Shown here: positions 40,688-53,930 of the stretch, in pieces
How positions within the stretch are numbered: position 1 is the first letter of the stretch
Layout: the number at the start of each line of letters is the position of its first letter
NCBI GenBank assembly: GCA_009869945.1
Contig: WIXG01000052.1
Span: forward strand, 124,001 to 188,000
DNA length: 64,000 nucleotides
From: Mesaphorura yosii
Taxonomy: Eukaryota > Arthropoda > Collembola > Poduromorpha > Tullbergiidae
Reading direction: 5' to 3'
Program-made: the position numbers and the translations under genes
Notes under the pieces: generated by a model
The model's database searches: none
Told to the model about the DNA's origin: nothing
What the model saw: only the letters and a program-made list of their open reading frames with translations

Positions 40688-41525
40688 TTAGACAACTGAG
40701 CAGCAACAATTGCCATCAGCTCCAGTTTCGCCTTGAATGCGAATTCTGTCGTACTCCACCTTCGGAACAAGAGAGAACTTCATCTCGGGCATTTGTCTCG
40801 ACTTATTCAAAAATTGAAAGACAACTGTGTCACGGTTGTCCCAACCAATGGGCTCAACCCTGACCTCCTTTGACGTATTGTCTAGATCACCATCGTCTAG
40901 AATGGCGGTGTCAGGCCCCTTCCAAACAAAACGAAAAATTCGTCTTGTTACGTCCGTTTACACATTCCATTTGTGAACATTTGAGCTATTCCGGAAAAAT
41001 AACTCACCTTGAGAATAAATCGAACGTGATACCAAACACTCGGATGCAACAGCAGTTTGCCAGTGTTGATGTGGAATATTTCCTTCACTTTCGTTTGTAT
41101 ACTTTGCCCATCAGATGTAGCGTTGAAAACAATTTCCGCGTGCCGTTCCACCTTTCCATACAGCGACTTAGATATTTCAATGGTCACTTCATATCTTTCT
41201 TTTGTCTTTTTATAAGGGCCCAAGAATCCAATTGCCTCCAAATAGATTGGCAAGTCCACCCAAAAGCTGCGTGAAAATTTATAGTTCTAGAGTTGGCCAC
41301 GTTAGAACACGAACGAACCTTTCAATAATTTTATAATTGCACATACCTATTCTCGTGGTATGCATGGGAGTAATTAGAGAATCCCTTCGGAGTGATTGTT
41401 GCGCCACGAGAGACAGTGTAGATTTTCCGTCCTTGGGACTCTTGAATCGGGTTAATTGGAGCTGGTGCGGGTGGTTTCAGGCCCGGTTCCGGGGCATTCT
41501 TCTCGGAAGTCGCGACTTCTGCCAT
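40688..41525 (-). CDS. Small PHR-domain protein with CaaX box (paralogue A)
   Basis: Three exons, 41525-41347, 41266-41008 and 40918-40688, join in phases 2 and 0 with clean GTATGT, GTGAGT and CAG/AAG borders and give 222 residues. After a Pro-rich N-terminus (about 1-28) come SRG and then a PHR-type domain. Its markers are SFWVDLPIYLEAIGFLGPY, YEVTIEI, WYHVRFIL, GPDTA and RQMPEMKFSLV, which line up with FxVxxxIxlxGxGLYG, fYxxxxxLxG and QIPELxF of the PHR domains in PAM/highwire and BTBD1/2/3/6. No BTB, RING or RCC1 repeats are present. The last residues are CCCSVV, a CaaX-type prenylation motif with extra cysteines that could be palmitoylated. Inference: a membrane-tethered adaptor. It has the same exon phases and order as its neighbour at 42406-43263. 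Confidence 0.85.
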
Positions 41526-42405
41526 ACTAAATAAATCGAATTAAACCAGTACTTGCAAATTAGTCAAATTGTGACGACACGAGTACAGCCGGACGAATGG
41601 AATATGGTAGCTTTGTGCTATGCAGTACAAAACTTCCATTGCGAATATGATGTAGCACACAAAATGTCACCTCTTTGTTTGATAGAAAAAGTCGTAAATT
41701 ATCACACAAACTGTAAACAATAAGCATGCCGAGTGCATAAGAAAGAGTCGCAACCGCGTTGAACAGTGAAACTCAAAATTATGACTGTGATTTGATTTTT
41801 ATATTTTTGTGTGTCTAACGTCTCTATCATTAAATATGTTGAGTAAGACCTATGTTGCTCTTCGTATTTATCATGTAATGTCTGATAAATCCATGTATCT
41901 ATGTATGCATGCATCACAGCATTGCAATCAATTCTTGATAGTTCTCCAACAATTTGTACTTTCACGACAGCCAGACAAATGAAATGATAATCATTCATCA
42001 CCCATGAGAAATCGTGAAACCCAGTCGAATTTATTAAACGACAACACAGCAAAAGTTTATTCCAAGATTTTCACGGTTTATCACGCTTTCTAGCAAAAAC
42101 AAAGTTCGCAGTTTTTCTATACAAATTTTGCAAATGAATCGAAGAAATTAACGCTGAAGCCTGAGGTGATAAGAATTACGACCACAATTCATTATATAAA
42201 GAATAAGGATGCATAAAGATGTATTTGGTGAATGTGAAATGAAGTTAAACATGTGAAATTATTATTAGTACCACATTTCGAAATAGTTTACAAGGGTTAG
42301 TGATAACAATTCCTTCGAAGCTAGTCAAATTCAACTTTTCCATAATAAAAACCTGTTGAAGGTAAAACAATATACACCCGAGGTTTCATGCCCCAAATTG
42401 GAGAT
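41526..42405. other. Spacer between the two PHR genes
   Basis: This stretch contains the promoter side of paralogue A and the 3' flank of paralogue B. A 116-codon minus-strand frame at 41702-42052 has no motif and is judged to be chance. Nothing else was recognised. Confidence 0.5.
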
Positions 42406-43263
42406 TTACAAAATAACACACTCGTGTTCGCAACGTTCGGCATTGGCGTATCCATTAACTCTGACTGCGGGTGGTAAACGAATTGTTTTCAGATCTTCTT
42501 TTGGAACGACTGTGAACTTCAATTCGGGTACTTGCTTGCAGCCTCTGAGAAACTGAAACCTAATTCTGAAGTCATGAATCCAACCAGGAGGATGTACCCA
42601 AACGTCGGCACGCACGTTGTCCATTTTTTTTTCATCGAATGCTGCCGTGTCAGGGCCCTTTAAATAGAGCAACGACAAGAAAAAATCGCATCAAATATCT
42701 TTTGTCTTTGATGACCATTTTACAACTTACGCCAAGAATGAACCTGATGTGATACCAAAATCCAGGTGCCAGATAGAGACTGTCTGTTGTCACATAAAAG
42801 ATCTTCTTTGGCTTAGCTGAAATGCGGCGCCCTTCGGTCTTGAACTTGAAAATCAATTCGCCCTGCTCGTACGAAAATTTTGATCTCCAAACTTCTAATA
42901 GAACGCCATATTTTTCTGTTGTTTTTTCAAATGGGCCAAAAAATCCCACTGCTTCCAAATAAATCGGAGTGTCAACCCAAAAGCTGCGATTAACAATAGT
43001 GAATGGTGTGACAAATGAGGCTGGGCACAACAGAAGTGATTTCCATGCAAGTCGGACACTAAACTTAATTACCTGTTCAGGTTGTACGTATCTTTCGTGT
43101 AGTTTTCGGAGCCACTTTTTGATAGTTTCTTTCCTCGCGAAACTTTGTATTCTGGACGCTCCGACCGGCGTTCTACGGCTGTTGTTGCAGTAAATGTGAC
43201 TTCTTTTGGTGCTGGAGTATATTCTTCAAGGTAACCAAACCCAGATTTGATGGGTGTGGCCAT
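42406..43263 (-). CDS. Small PHR-domain protein with CaaX box (paralogue B)
   Basis: Three exons, 43263-43073, 42983-42731 and 42657-42406, give 231 residues. The start is the ATG at 43263 in a good AAAATGG context. Layout and phases equal those of paralogue A: a variable N-terminus, VSRGKKL, then a PHR-type domain (SFWVDTPIYLEAVGFFGPF, YLAPGFWYHIRFILG, GPDTAAF, KQVPELKFTVV). The protein ends CEHECVIL, so the last four residues CVIL are a textbook CaaX box; Leu at the end favours geranylgeranylation. Known for the family: PHR domains are beta-sandwiches that bind protein partners and normally occur in large E3 ligases or BTB adaptors. Here the domain stands almost alone. The two paralogues differ at most positions, so the duplication is not recent. 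Confidence 0.87.
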
Positions 43264-45415
43264 TTTTACCACTCAAGACAACCAATTTCAAAGCTATGTT
43301 GAAGATGGTTATACCACCATGAATGTGTACCAAAGTGTGTTTAAAATGAAGCCGATGCACAAATAAAACTGAAATGAATTGGATTAATGAATGAATTACC
43401 CAAACATTGGCGTGGGTAGAATTTCACACCGAGGCATATACCAGTACTAAGAAATGCAATGCCTGTACTAATGGGAAAAGACGAAGGCAAAGACTTGGTC
43501 AGCAAAATTCCATTTGCTTACATAGGTTCGTCTGTCATAGTACGCTTCGATACAAAGAACTCATGCGAGGAAACGACACAGCTTCCAGTTTCAGAGTCCC
43601 AACTCGTGAACATTAGCATGCGTTCGCATTTTATGCTGAGTAAACTGCATAAGTTTTGCGTGTGTATGCTTAGCAGCATAAATTCACAAATCACATTGAT
43701 AACTGAAAATTGACAGTTTTTATAAACATGAAACGCGTCCAGACTTCATTTAGTGTGCTTTGCTTCCTCTGTAATCCTAGTTTCTTTGTCTTTTTCTTTG
43801 TCTGTGCAGCACGGTTGACAACAAAAAAATAAACGAATGAGCATTTGCCAAAACGCGTTTTCGATTCGAGTCGCGAGTTCTGTCTTGCTTTACCATTTCA
43901 GTTGTCCCGTGAAATCAACGTGGAATTGTTTCGGAAGAATTTCTGAATTCCAATTCCAGATGATTCTGATTCTTTGCACACATGGAACAACTGCATCTGG
44001 TAATTAAGGACCCTTTCCTTCTCATGCTGCCTTATTCAGAAAATGGGTGGCACGTTGCGGGTGCAAAGCCAGGGAGGATTTGAGGAAAGTGCGAAGATGC
44101 GCACTGACGCATTACCAACTTTTATTTCGGAATTCTTCACGACTGACTTTGCTTTCCTCCCTCCCAGTGCAGAAGTTCGACAGGCCGCATTTTTGCTCCG
44201 AAAACTTTTGTTTTGATCTGACGTTAAACTTTAAGTTTATTTAACTTTGTTACACGCGCGCGTACTTTCTTCGAGTGTGATGTGATGTGTACGGACTTTT
44301 GATACGATGATGCTTCCAAAATAGAAATCGAACTTTTCTTCAGGTAATAATGTGTGGCAGTGTATAAATAATCCGAGGACGATCTTATTTACTATTCTTT
44401 ATGCTTGGTTCGAGGGAGCAGGCAGAAAAGTTGCTCAATTCTTCCAGCTGGCATGCAAGCCAAACGCCTCGATTTCGTCTGCTTTCTCACCGTTCGTTCA
44501 TGTAAGAAGTTAAATGAATTTCGTATTCTTATCAATTGTGGCCAATAACTTTACGCACAACTCTTGCTCGCTTGCTCGATGATGTTCTGAATATTCCGCG
44601 ATGTTAGCTTAATTGTGGAGCAACCCGAGGCGAAGCAGTTTGCTCGAAGTTCATGCTCGCCGTGCGGTGGTTCAAACTCAGATAGTTCGGCTAGCTCACA
44701 TTAATCAAATTAGAAAGTGGGCATATCTTCGTATTGTGAAAGAGCGCATGGCACAAGGAAAGCATAGCATGACACGTAGAACTCTGGTTATGGCTACAAA
44801 CTAATAATCAGAAACATTCCATCATTGTCAAATATTGAATTTTATTCTCCACTTGCAATTTCCGAACTTACAATGGGGCAGGAGCTGAACGAGCATGAGG
44901 TAGGCAGAAATTAGAACTCAGAAGGCAGGCAAGTGCATGTAAACATGAATGCATCTTCACACGATACAATGCAAGGCGATTTTGTATGCATAAACAACGA
45001 GAGACGCGGCGGTGGTGAGACGTCAACAAACAGCAGCAGATGTGTTTGACATATCATTTTAACTTTGAGACTTCTCACGCTTGATCCGAAATACGAACAG
45101 TAAGTCAAGTCAAAGCGTATATAGTCTCTTTGCTTAGATTCATGAAACATGAATTTCGCTTGCTGTGAGTTTACGTTACTTCCCAGACGATAACACTAAA
45201 TCTTAACGTTGTGTCGAAGCGTTAGTGCATTGATTTGAGGAAATGCGCGCAAGGGCACGAATTTCATAAGTCGATCGACAAAGCGAATATCTGTATCTGG
45301 AAGATTGAAGAGAGAACAACTCCAGGCGGACACCCCATTAAAGCTGAACTGGCATTGTTTACGGGTGTCGTCAGTTGTTATATTTATTTCCTTCATTTCA
45401 CTTGCAAGCAGCAGC

Positions 45416-45740
45416 TTAAAAAGTGGAAACGACAGGTGACAACAATGCAACAACATTTTTGTCCATCACCATTTCATCGTTCAAGGTCTGGAATTTTTGG
45501 ACGATGCAATGCGCTATGTCTTTTCTGAACTGATGATCGACATCTTGGCATTGTCGTAGCCACGTTATAACAAAATTCAAATCAGATGCCGGCCGGTTCG
45601 TTTTTTTTTGTAATTCGGACGTTACGCTTTCAAAAGAAGAGCTCAATGAATTCACGAAAGTATTATTAATTTGGGTTAAATCGCTTCCTCTTAAACGATT
45701 AAAAGCTTTTATTTTCACGGTTTTCCGCAAAGGAGAAACA
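45416..45740 (-). CDS. Orphan exon-like reading frame
   Basis: An open frame begins just after a TTATTTCAG acceptor and ends at a stop, with ordinary amino-acid composition (RPASDLNFVITWLRQCQDVD, then HQFRKDIAHCIVQKFQTLND). The spacing of hydrophobic residues recalls the short BESS motif found at the C-terminus of MADF-type regulators (aspartate-rich start, then Phe-Leu, then a helix ending in Ile...Leu). That resemblance is loose. I found no convincing upstream exon. It may be a last exon, a relic or chance. Confidence 0.25.
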
Positions 45741-48700
45741 CTGAAATAACAAAGAAATGAATGATGAATGGAGTGAAACAGTTAAGTTGAACTCAACCTT
45801 TAACCGGTTGCAGAAAGAACGTTTAAAGACACAAGTTCAGAGATTGAAGAACGTGCTCCCTGCAGAGTCATTGATTTTCATTGTGCACCGCCATTCATCT
45901 TGTTGTTTCGGCTATGCCATCCGCTGAGTCTCTTCGTCCACGGGGTTGGCTTGAAGTTACTCCTTTTCCATTACATCCTCGAGCTTCTGAACTTTTACTT
46001 CTAGGATCATCAAAATCAACAAAAAAAAAACAACCAAACCAGAACCAGAAATTCTATCTCTGCCATTTGAGGACGTTATTGATTTACTCTCGTATTACTC
46101 TTATTGTTATACATTCTGACCTGGATCATCATTATTCGAAGAAACTTGCCGCACCTCACCTATGTTAAGAGATATAAAATTACGGTCGTATGGTTGTGAC
46201 GTGACCAAGTCAGGCACAAATCACCGAAACCAGTCATGGGGAACACTTTTTGTAGAAGGCAAGCAGTCAAGTCAAGGTGTCAAATTACTGAACGGAAATG
46301 AAACGTATGATTGAAAGGGAGATTAAATCAAAATGTAACCCCGTCACTTTTATGAATTGCATTAGTATGAGATAACAGTTCACAATGTACTGAGTACTGA
46401 ATAAATTGATACCATATTTATTTTCGGGAATGTGAGTCACCTCAATTTAACAAACAATACAGTTCAATACGTCGCATAAAATCGATCTCGACTCAAACTG
46501 AGAAACTGGAGATGCTTCTTAACAGGAAAGTGTGTAAAAGTGAACATTGTGGCGCATCCAATTTGTCGTGAACTACTCAAAGAGGATGGTGATGATCGAG
46601 TAATGTCGTTAAGGTTGGGTAATAATGAATTAAGGCTTTCAGAAGGTTATCATAACATTAATGGTGACATTGTAAGGTAGCAGACGCTAAACTTTTGGGG
46701 CACAAGCTCTTCCAGAGGAATTATCCTTATTAAGAAGGCAAAAAAGTCTACATTCTTTGACAAGGGAAGTTTTAATGTGTAATAATTAAATCACTGCTTC
46801 TACGAGACTCGGTTTGGAAGGTTGGGAGAAAGCGAGAAAGGATGACACGAGACGACGAAAGCGAAGAGAAATGAAACGGGATTTCTTCGCCTTCCTCCTG
46901 CCGCCTGACTCATCATCATTTATAATTTATTCCTTTATAGCGGAGTACGTGCGCTCTCACCGTGCCTGCAATCTTTTGTGAGCCAACGAACTTCCTTTTA
47001 TCTTTCTAAATAGCTTCTTGTGTTATCTTTATCCTTATTGTCAACATCTTCGCCCTTCTTGCTTTTCTTAACAGTGTCATCATTTCTCATTCTTTAAGTT
47101 CCAGCCTTAAGTCTTGCAAACCTTTAACCTTGTGTTGCGCCTCGATGTTCTGGCTTGAAACAAGAAATCCGGATTCACCAAATTCACTATAGGTGGTTAA
47201 GTTCCAATCATGTAGGAAGAAAGTCAGGGCCATGCAATCAGTGCGGATAAAAATACTTTTGCTACTAAAAAAGAATTTTCTTGCACTATTTTATTCAAAA
47301 GTTGCATCAGCTGAACTTTGCACTATAACGGTTTCTAAAGTCGCGTGGCGTCTAAAAACGCGCCTAATCAAGATTACTTTCATATTTATGCTAATTTTCA
47401 ATGCTGATTGTTGTGATTGTTGTTATTGCCAGTTGCCAGTGAAGAGTGAATCACCGCCGTCTTTTCAAGCAGTCACGAATTAAACTGCAGATTTTCCAAC
47501 GGTGGAAAGCGATATGATGAATTTGTAAACGCGTGGAGCCTGAGATGAAATACGAGCATCGGCTTAAAAACTCGGCAACAAATCTTAAAACAGGCTTAAA
47601 ACTTTCCAAGTCTTTAAAGTGAAATTTGTCTCTTTCCCTCACGACTCTGCCTTATTGTCATCGCATGTACGTGAGCAATCGAGCAGGTTGTTCCTTGACG
47701 GCTTTCTGTGTGCCCATGCAACACGAGCACTGCAACAGGCGGGGAAGGCGAACGAGCGAGATTGTAATCAATCTCTGTCTCACCTTCGCATCATTTACAT
47801 CATCGCGCGTAATTACGTATTATACTGCTCTTAAATGCACGTTTGCACTAGCGCAAGATAGAAAACTCCAGACGGAAGAAAGGGGCCATTTTATACGCTT
47901 TCTTGTGACTGCGCTGTAACACGTGGGGAAGAACCCTCTGTCTGCAACGCATCAGTGCGACTACAGAGGAAAAGGGACGGGCCCAATCTTGTAAGTTGTT
48001 TTAACTCTCAGGTTATTAAATGCATACTTTTATTAGGCAAACTGAATTTGAGGACTATGCACCATTTTTCTTGGAATGATTGGATTTATGTGTACAAAAG
48101 TTGGTTGGCAATCGCCGCGTTGAACTATTTTTAGTAGAGAAGACAGGAAGAGTGTCGTCCTTTGCTCCGACGTTGGAGTATGCACTTGAGAATAATGAAG
48201 TGGGACAAGATCTCGAGCAGCATCGGCTCCGCTGCACTGCATTCTCTTGCAATTAGTGAATAGCGAATAAAGCTGAAGTTGAGCGAGATCCGAATAAAAG
48301 TTTTCCTTGTCGGCTTTTTTAATTCTGCTACTTTTTCTCGTCTCAAAATGGGAGCGCCTAGCGAATATGGAAATTCTTAATTTAATTTTGTTCGTAACTG
48401 AAAAGAATCTCCTCCAAACTCGCCGCGACTTGATTCGGGCCCGTGACATCGCGACATGAACTTTCCCGAAAGCAATTAGTGCTTACATTTTTAAGTGCGC
48501 AAAAAATTCGATGTTCTCAATTTTACAAATGGCGAGTAGCAATAAAACTTTTAGGTTCTAAAATGATGAATCTGGACCACGTCGCCTTGTGCACAAATCT
48601 GCTGACCGAAGTCCCAAAGCTCTAAGCACGAGCCAGAGAAGCGCCGAGTTTTATTTGTGAAGTCAGCATTGTGATAAAAGCATGGGTAGAGCATAAAAAT

Positions 48701-51700
48701 TTCCTTTAAAAGTTGTGCAGATGATAATTTGCCCCAGCATGACCAGAATGGCCTTTTCTCTGCCCGGCAACGTTGGAAATGCAAAATCTTACTTTTCATG
48801 CCTGCGTGCGTCTGGACAGGAGCACACTTTTCACATTATCAAGAAATGTCGAGTCGGAGCCTCGACTTGAGATGTAATCTGTTGATGAGTTCCATTCTCT
48901 TGGCTTTTTAGTGTGATGGCCAGTTTTTTCCCTTACTCAACTTATGTTTTATTGTATTTCAGATAAGAATGTAATTTTATTAAGTTGGAAGGTAAAAGAA
49001 GAATTATTGGCAAAGTTTCCTCTCGTTGCTCTGCGCGGATCGCAAAAAGACATTTGTATTTTGAAGGTAGGTTGATGCAGGTTGGCGGTGCAGTGCACCA
49101 TGATGCCTGCACTAAGGGCGATGCGTATAATTGCCTCCTGTGAATCAGAGACGCGTTTTGTATGACCTTGCATTCCCAAGTGTTCCGATATGTATTTAGT
49201 CAGTACTCGAGTATTTAATAATACAAATTCATTTATTCACGATATCAAATTTCACATGAAGTCAAAAATTGAATATTCCCCTTGATAGGGCAGTTAAATA
49301 TCCAATTTAGCAGAAATGAGTTGCATAATCATTCTATTCGCACAATTACCCTGTATTTAAAAACGTAAGTTGAGAGGTAAATCATTCCACAACTCTATCG
49401 ACCTAAAATGATAGGATGACATACCAAGATCAGTAGTGAATTTGGTATTAATTTCACATTAGACAAATGAAAAAGAATGTACGTAAAATGTCACAGTATT
49501 TCGATAATTGCTGGCGAATTTACACGGTTGGCTGGCAAACATGTAGCTTAAATTTCTTGATTGATATAAAACCAAGCATGTGAACTATGGGCAAGTGGAG
49601 TTCATTTCTCTGTTGGCAGCTCCTCGTCATTTAGTGCAAAGAAGTTCTGAATTGTGCTGAATTAGTGCGGTGGATAAGACGTGTGCTTCATCCGTCTTTG
49701 CAATAAATAGCTACCGCAGTGAGAAGTTGAAGGGAACACGCACGTTCACGCTGAAGGACGAGTTTCTCTAATAAAAATAAAACACATCGGCAAATTCTGA
49801 CCTCTCGAACGCACGATACAGTAGTCTCCTCTTGTTCTGCGGTGGGGCAAAGAAAAGGAGAAATCAACAACGGCAGGAGTAAGATGAAGAGAGCAAAATT
49901 GAGGAGTTAACGAAGCTGAATGAAAAGGAAATTTCCTCAATTTACTCGTCAAAGAGCACAAGCGAGGAAGGTAAGAGAGTATGATGAAGATGAAGTCAAG
50001 TACAAGCGCGGGGAAAGAAAGAAAAGAAATTGGGAGAGCAAAAACAAGAAACAAATATGAAAATAGAATGAGTGATTGGCTAAAACAAGTTAAAATCAAG
50101 AGCAGCTCGGGCAAGTGGAAGAAAAGTGGCCATTGATGCTGAACTGAGGCAGAATCAAGAGTCAGACACATTGCACCTGCACATTTTTGACATAATTTTT
50201 CGTTGGATTTCCAGAAAACGAAAAGATGCATTCGATTTTACTCAGCGTATGCGTATGCTCAGGATAACGCAACAGATTTGCATAGAATTAAATGATAAAA
50301 ACCATGTTATTCGCAGAGAAAAAGATACGCAATTATTTGTCTCGTGGGTCATAGGCCAATACTTTAAAAACGGTACTAACTTTTCAGTTTATTCTCTGCT
50401 GTATCGGACTGCGCTTATACAACTTTAAGTATAATTATATATTGTATCTGTGTAGGTTGGCGTCTCTACCAAGCTGACTTTGTGGGCTCTGCAGGCAAGA
50501 CGGTCAGAGATTCGCAATTTGTGTAGAGAATCTTTGTCCTATCAATGCAAACTTTTTTCTTTATCGTGTCGAGTTCATTGAGATGAGGGCAAAAAGACTG
50601 CAATGGGCAAACTTATGCTACTTCATCACAAAAAAGGGCATTATGAAAATTTATGCAACTTTACTTTTCTTTTAAAAGCTAACCGTGCTGGAGACATAAC
50701 ATAAATGCCGCTGCAGCCGATGCTCTCGAGCCTGGTCATTAGTAACATGTGCGCCTCTCAAGCAGAAGTAACAGAAGGTGGAGGACACTTTTCTTTCATG
50801 GGACAAAAATAAAGAAGTAAGGCAGCGTTCAAGACATTAGCGTAATTAGGGCACGACTTAAATTAAGAATTACGCTGTGAACAGATTCGATTGAATTAAT
50901 AAAGTACATAATTTCTTTGATCTGCTGGCACTGAATCTTAATCAAAACATGACACAGTACAAGATCACATTCGTTCTCCCGTAAATCTGAATCTTACACT
51001 CTGTGCAAGTTAGGTAAGTGGAGTTAATTAAATTAAAAAGTTTTGTAAATAGCTACTCTGAATCATGTTCTTTAGTGCTCGGTCATGACGTGGGTGATTT
51101 GGATCCAGTGAAGTTTGGCTAAGAGTTCGATAGTGATGCAAAATCGTCCAGGTTCTCATGAAATTACTGATCCCGGTCTGCGAGGTCAATTTCTCAGAAG
51201 GTACTTGCGTTTTATGGTAGCACACGGTAGAAGGCTTCCTCATTTGCTTTCATTCTTAAAATAAATCTTCACTTGTTAGAATGACATTCCGTAGTTAATC
51301 TGATTCCCGAAGATGAAGGTGGCAGTGGCTCAATGAAAACAACTCAAGCTTAATTTTCAAGTCCAAACTTTCTTTCTCATAACTCAATGCCTTTCGCTGC
51401 TGGATGGCTGAATGACTGAACAGAAACAAGACCGTCGATTTGTAGCAGTTGAAAGCTTCCTGACTGACAGCGTGTCACAGTTTGAAACTTTTCCTCTGGA
51501 AATTGTCAACTCTGTTATTTCCAACATGTACCATCGTATTTATTTTGAGATTGACGGGCGGGCTCGACAAAAACGGTGAAACAGCGAGACAACCACGCGT
51601 CGTGCATTGCCAGAATTGCCACCCTCCGCCTTGGCTTTCTCAAAAAGACCAGGTCCATCTTCAATTACTCCCCGTGTGCGTCCGCCTTACATCGAGACAA

Positions 51701-53559
51701 GAGCGTCTTTTTTCTCCCTTCCTTCTTTTTTGAATGATGTCCAAAAACGCTCTCTGGAGTCGTGCAGAAAGACGAATTGATTGAAGAATATTGGTAAATT
51801 GTGAACAGAATACGGAGGGATGACAAAATATAGAAAAAGGGACGACGCATGTAAGATTAAACTAAGTTAAGATTGATTGTCATCTACATCTTCTACAAAC
51901 AGGTTGAACACAGGAAACGTCGAGCGGACGGACTGAGGGGAGCCGCAGAAATATTCTCAAGCGAGACCAAGCCATTGGTGGCCGTACAACTGTTGGACTG
52001 GAATACAAAAATGCGTGGACCAAGGCCAAGAAGGTATTTGAATGCACAATTCTTCTATTCTACAATCAAGAAAAGGACGCCTTTAATTTGCAGTGTTGCA
52101 GAATAGCTACAAGTCGTTTCTAGTTTGAAGTGGTAGGGTGAAACTGGGAAATTGCAGCCAACGAACGATGAGGCATGAACACAGAAGTATCGAAGTGCCA
52201 TAGTAAGAAATCAAAAACAATCTGCAACCTGTCTGGCTGTGACTGACTCCATTATACCGTTGCCGTTGCTTCTTAATGCTACGATGCGGCTTCTCACTCT
52301 GTGTCTTTCTTTGCACTGACTAGTTTGATGTTAACTCGTTCATCTTCATCTCATGATTTCTGATTTCATTGAATATTCGAATCATGTTTTCCAATAAAGT
52401 TGGTAAGCAGAAGAAGTCACGAGGAAGGGTTGAGAGAAAGGGGAAAGAAACTTACTCTCAATTTTTTGTCTCTACATTTTTCCTCACTCGTCAGAGACGT
52501 GATACGGATAGAAAATATTATCTTTTTATCTTGCACTCTTTCACTCTACATTTTCACTTGCGATGATAGTCATATTACTATCTGTAGAATTGCGGTACTA
52601 TGATCTAATTCCAAAGTTTGCCGTAACTCTTTTGAATACTTGATTGATACACGTCAGACGACCGCAGCAGGAAGAACCTGCACGTTGATACTGCAGATCA
52701 TGAATATGATTATAAAGACAGATTTCTCCGTGGCACTTAGCATTCATGATTCCAGTCTGACTTCCCTTTTCTGGTGTCTTTGTTTTGAGTTCCTGCACAC
52801 CCATCGTATAAGCAGTTTAATACTGGCGGCCACATATGCATGTAGAACAGGATATTATTTTCCAAGTTAATGCAGAACATGTTCTCGATCTATGAGCCGT
52901 AGAACCAAAGACGAGCAACGGGAAGACCTTTAACAACTTGCTCGGTGCTCTCAAACGACGGCACGCAGCGATGAACAGAATCCGAGCCCGGTGAAAAAGT
53001 GTAACGGGAACAGAGCTGAAGATGAGAGAGTAAAACCATGAGATTCGCCGAAGACATTCATTGCATACCGATCAACATTATCTCATTTCATCAAGACAAG
53101 ACGCGTGCGGACTACTTGCCCTACCCCATCGTTTGCTATGTGCCGTACCATGGAGAAGTTCTTAAAATCTGACTTGACTTACAGATTGCAAACCATCACA
53201 CCGTGATTTTACTGGGGAAGGAAGGAAAGGAAGGAGGAAGGGAAAGAAGAGAAAGCCTTCATTCCTTTCGCCACTGTTTCATTTTAATGCATGCAGCGTT
53301 AATTATCGCCGCGACTCTGATTTATCCCACTCGAATTATACTACCATTTTCAATTTGCCGCAGCTGAGAGTTCTTGTCTGCATCTGGAAACTCAATACCA
53401 TCAAAAGGATTGTAAGTCCACGAGCTTGAAAGTGAAATATGCTCGTCACATTGTCAAAATAGGTCACATACTCTAGAATGATCAAGATTCAGGAATTTTG
53501 CTGAACACGGAATTTTATCAAGTGTATTGAAGAGGATGACAAGAAAGCAAGAAATCTGT

Positions 53560-53930
53560 AGTCCCGCCATGGTCTAGAGAAGGTTCTGAATGCAATTTGT
53601 TTGGCTTGCAGATTTAAATTCTCTTCTTTAAATGACAGGCAAATCAGCTTTCCACCTAATTCACATGATGCAATAGTTACAAACTCATGACCCAAGACAG
53701 AATTTGTTGACAAGCCGTTGCCTTTAAACCGACCACCGATTTGCCTAAAATCATCGTGACTTCACACACAAATACAAAAACATTGCATGCATAATGAGCC
53801 CTCAGAGCCCGAGCGAACTCATTAGCAATCGTTGGGAGGTTTCGATCAATCTGAGAATGCCAAAATTCGCGAAATGCAGAAGTCATGCAACTTACAGCGC
53901 TGGAGACTAAAAAATCGCGAACACGTCTAA
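53560..53930 (-). pseudogene. Possible dynein-light-chain-like fragment
   Basis: Two adjoining minus-strand segments in different frames show a loose pattern of LC8-type light chains. The first reads QIDRNLPTIANEFARAL..HY, compare IEKDIAAYIKKEFDKKY. The second has HE, eight residues, LG and then LSFK, compare THE...YLGQVAILLFK. Identity is low and the frames do not connect, so this is at best an old decayed copy. I rate it weak. Confidence 0.2.

Noticed and set aside
48033-48449. 138-codon minus-strand frame rich in Arg and Lys
   Set aside because: No motif, no splice signals in keeping with a gene, and overlapping frames of similar length on the same strand.
49746-50231. 161-codon minus-strand frame with hydrophobic look
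   Set aside because: The plus strand here is strongly purine-biased, so the opposite strand reads as Leu/Ser/Phe-rich for many codons without real coding content.
53214-53256. GGAA-type purine run as a functional repeat
   Set aside because: An imperfect simple-sequence tract of about 40 bp, common in non-coding DNA, with no further structure.
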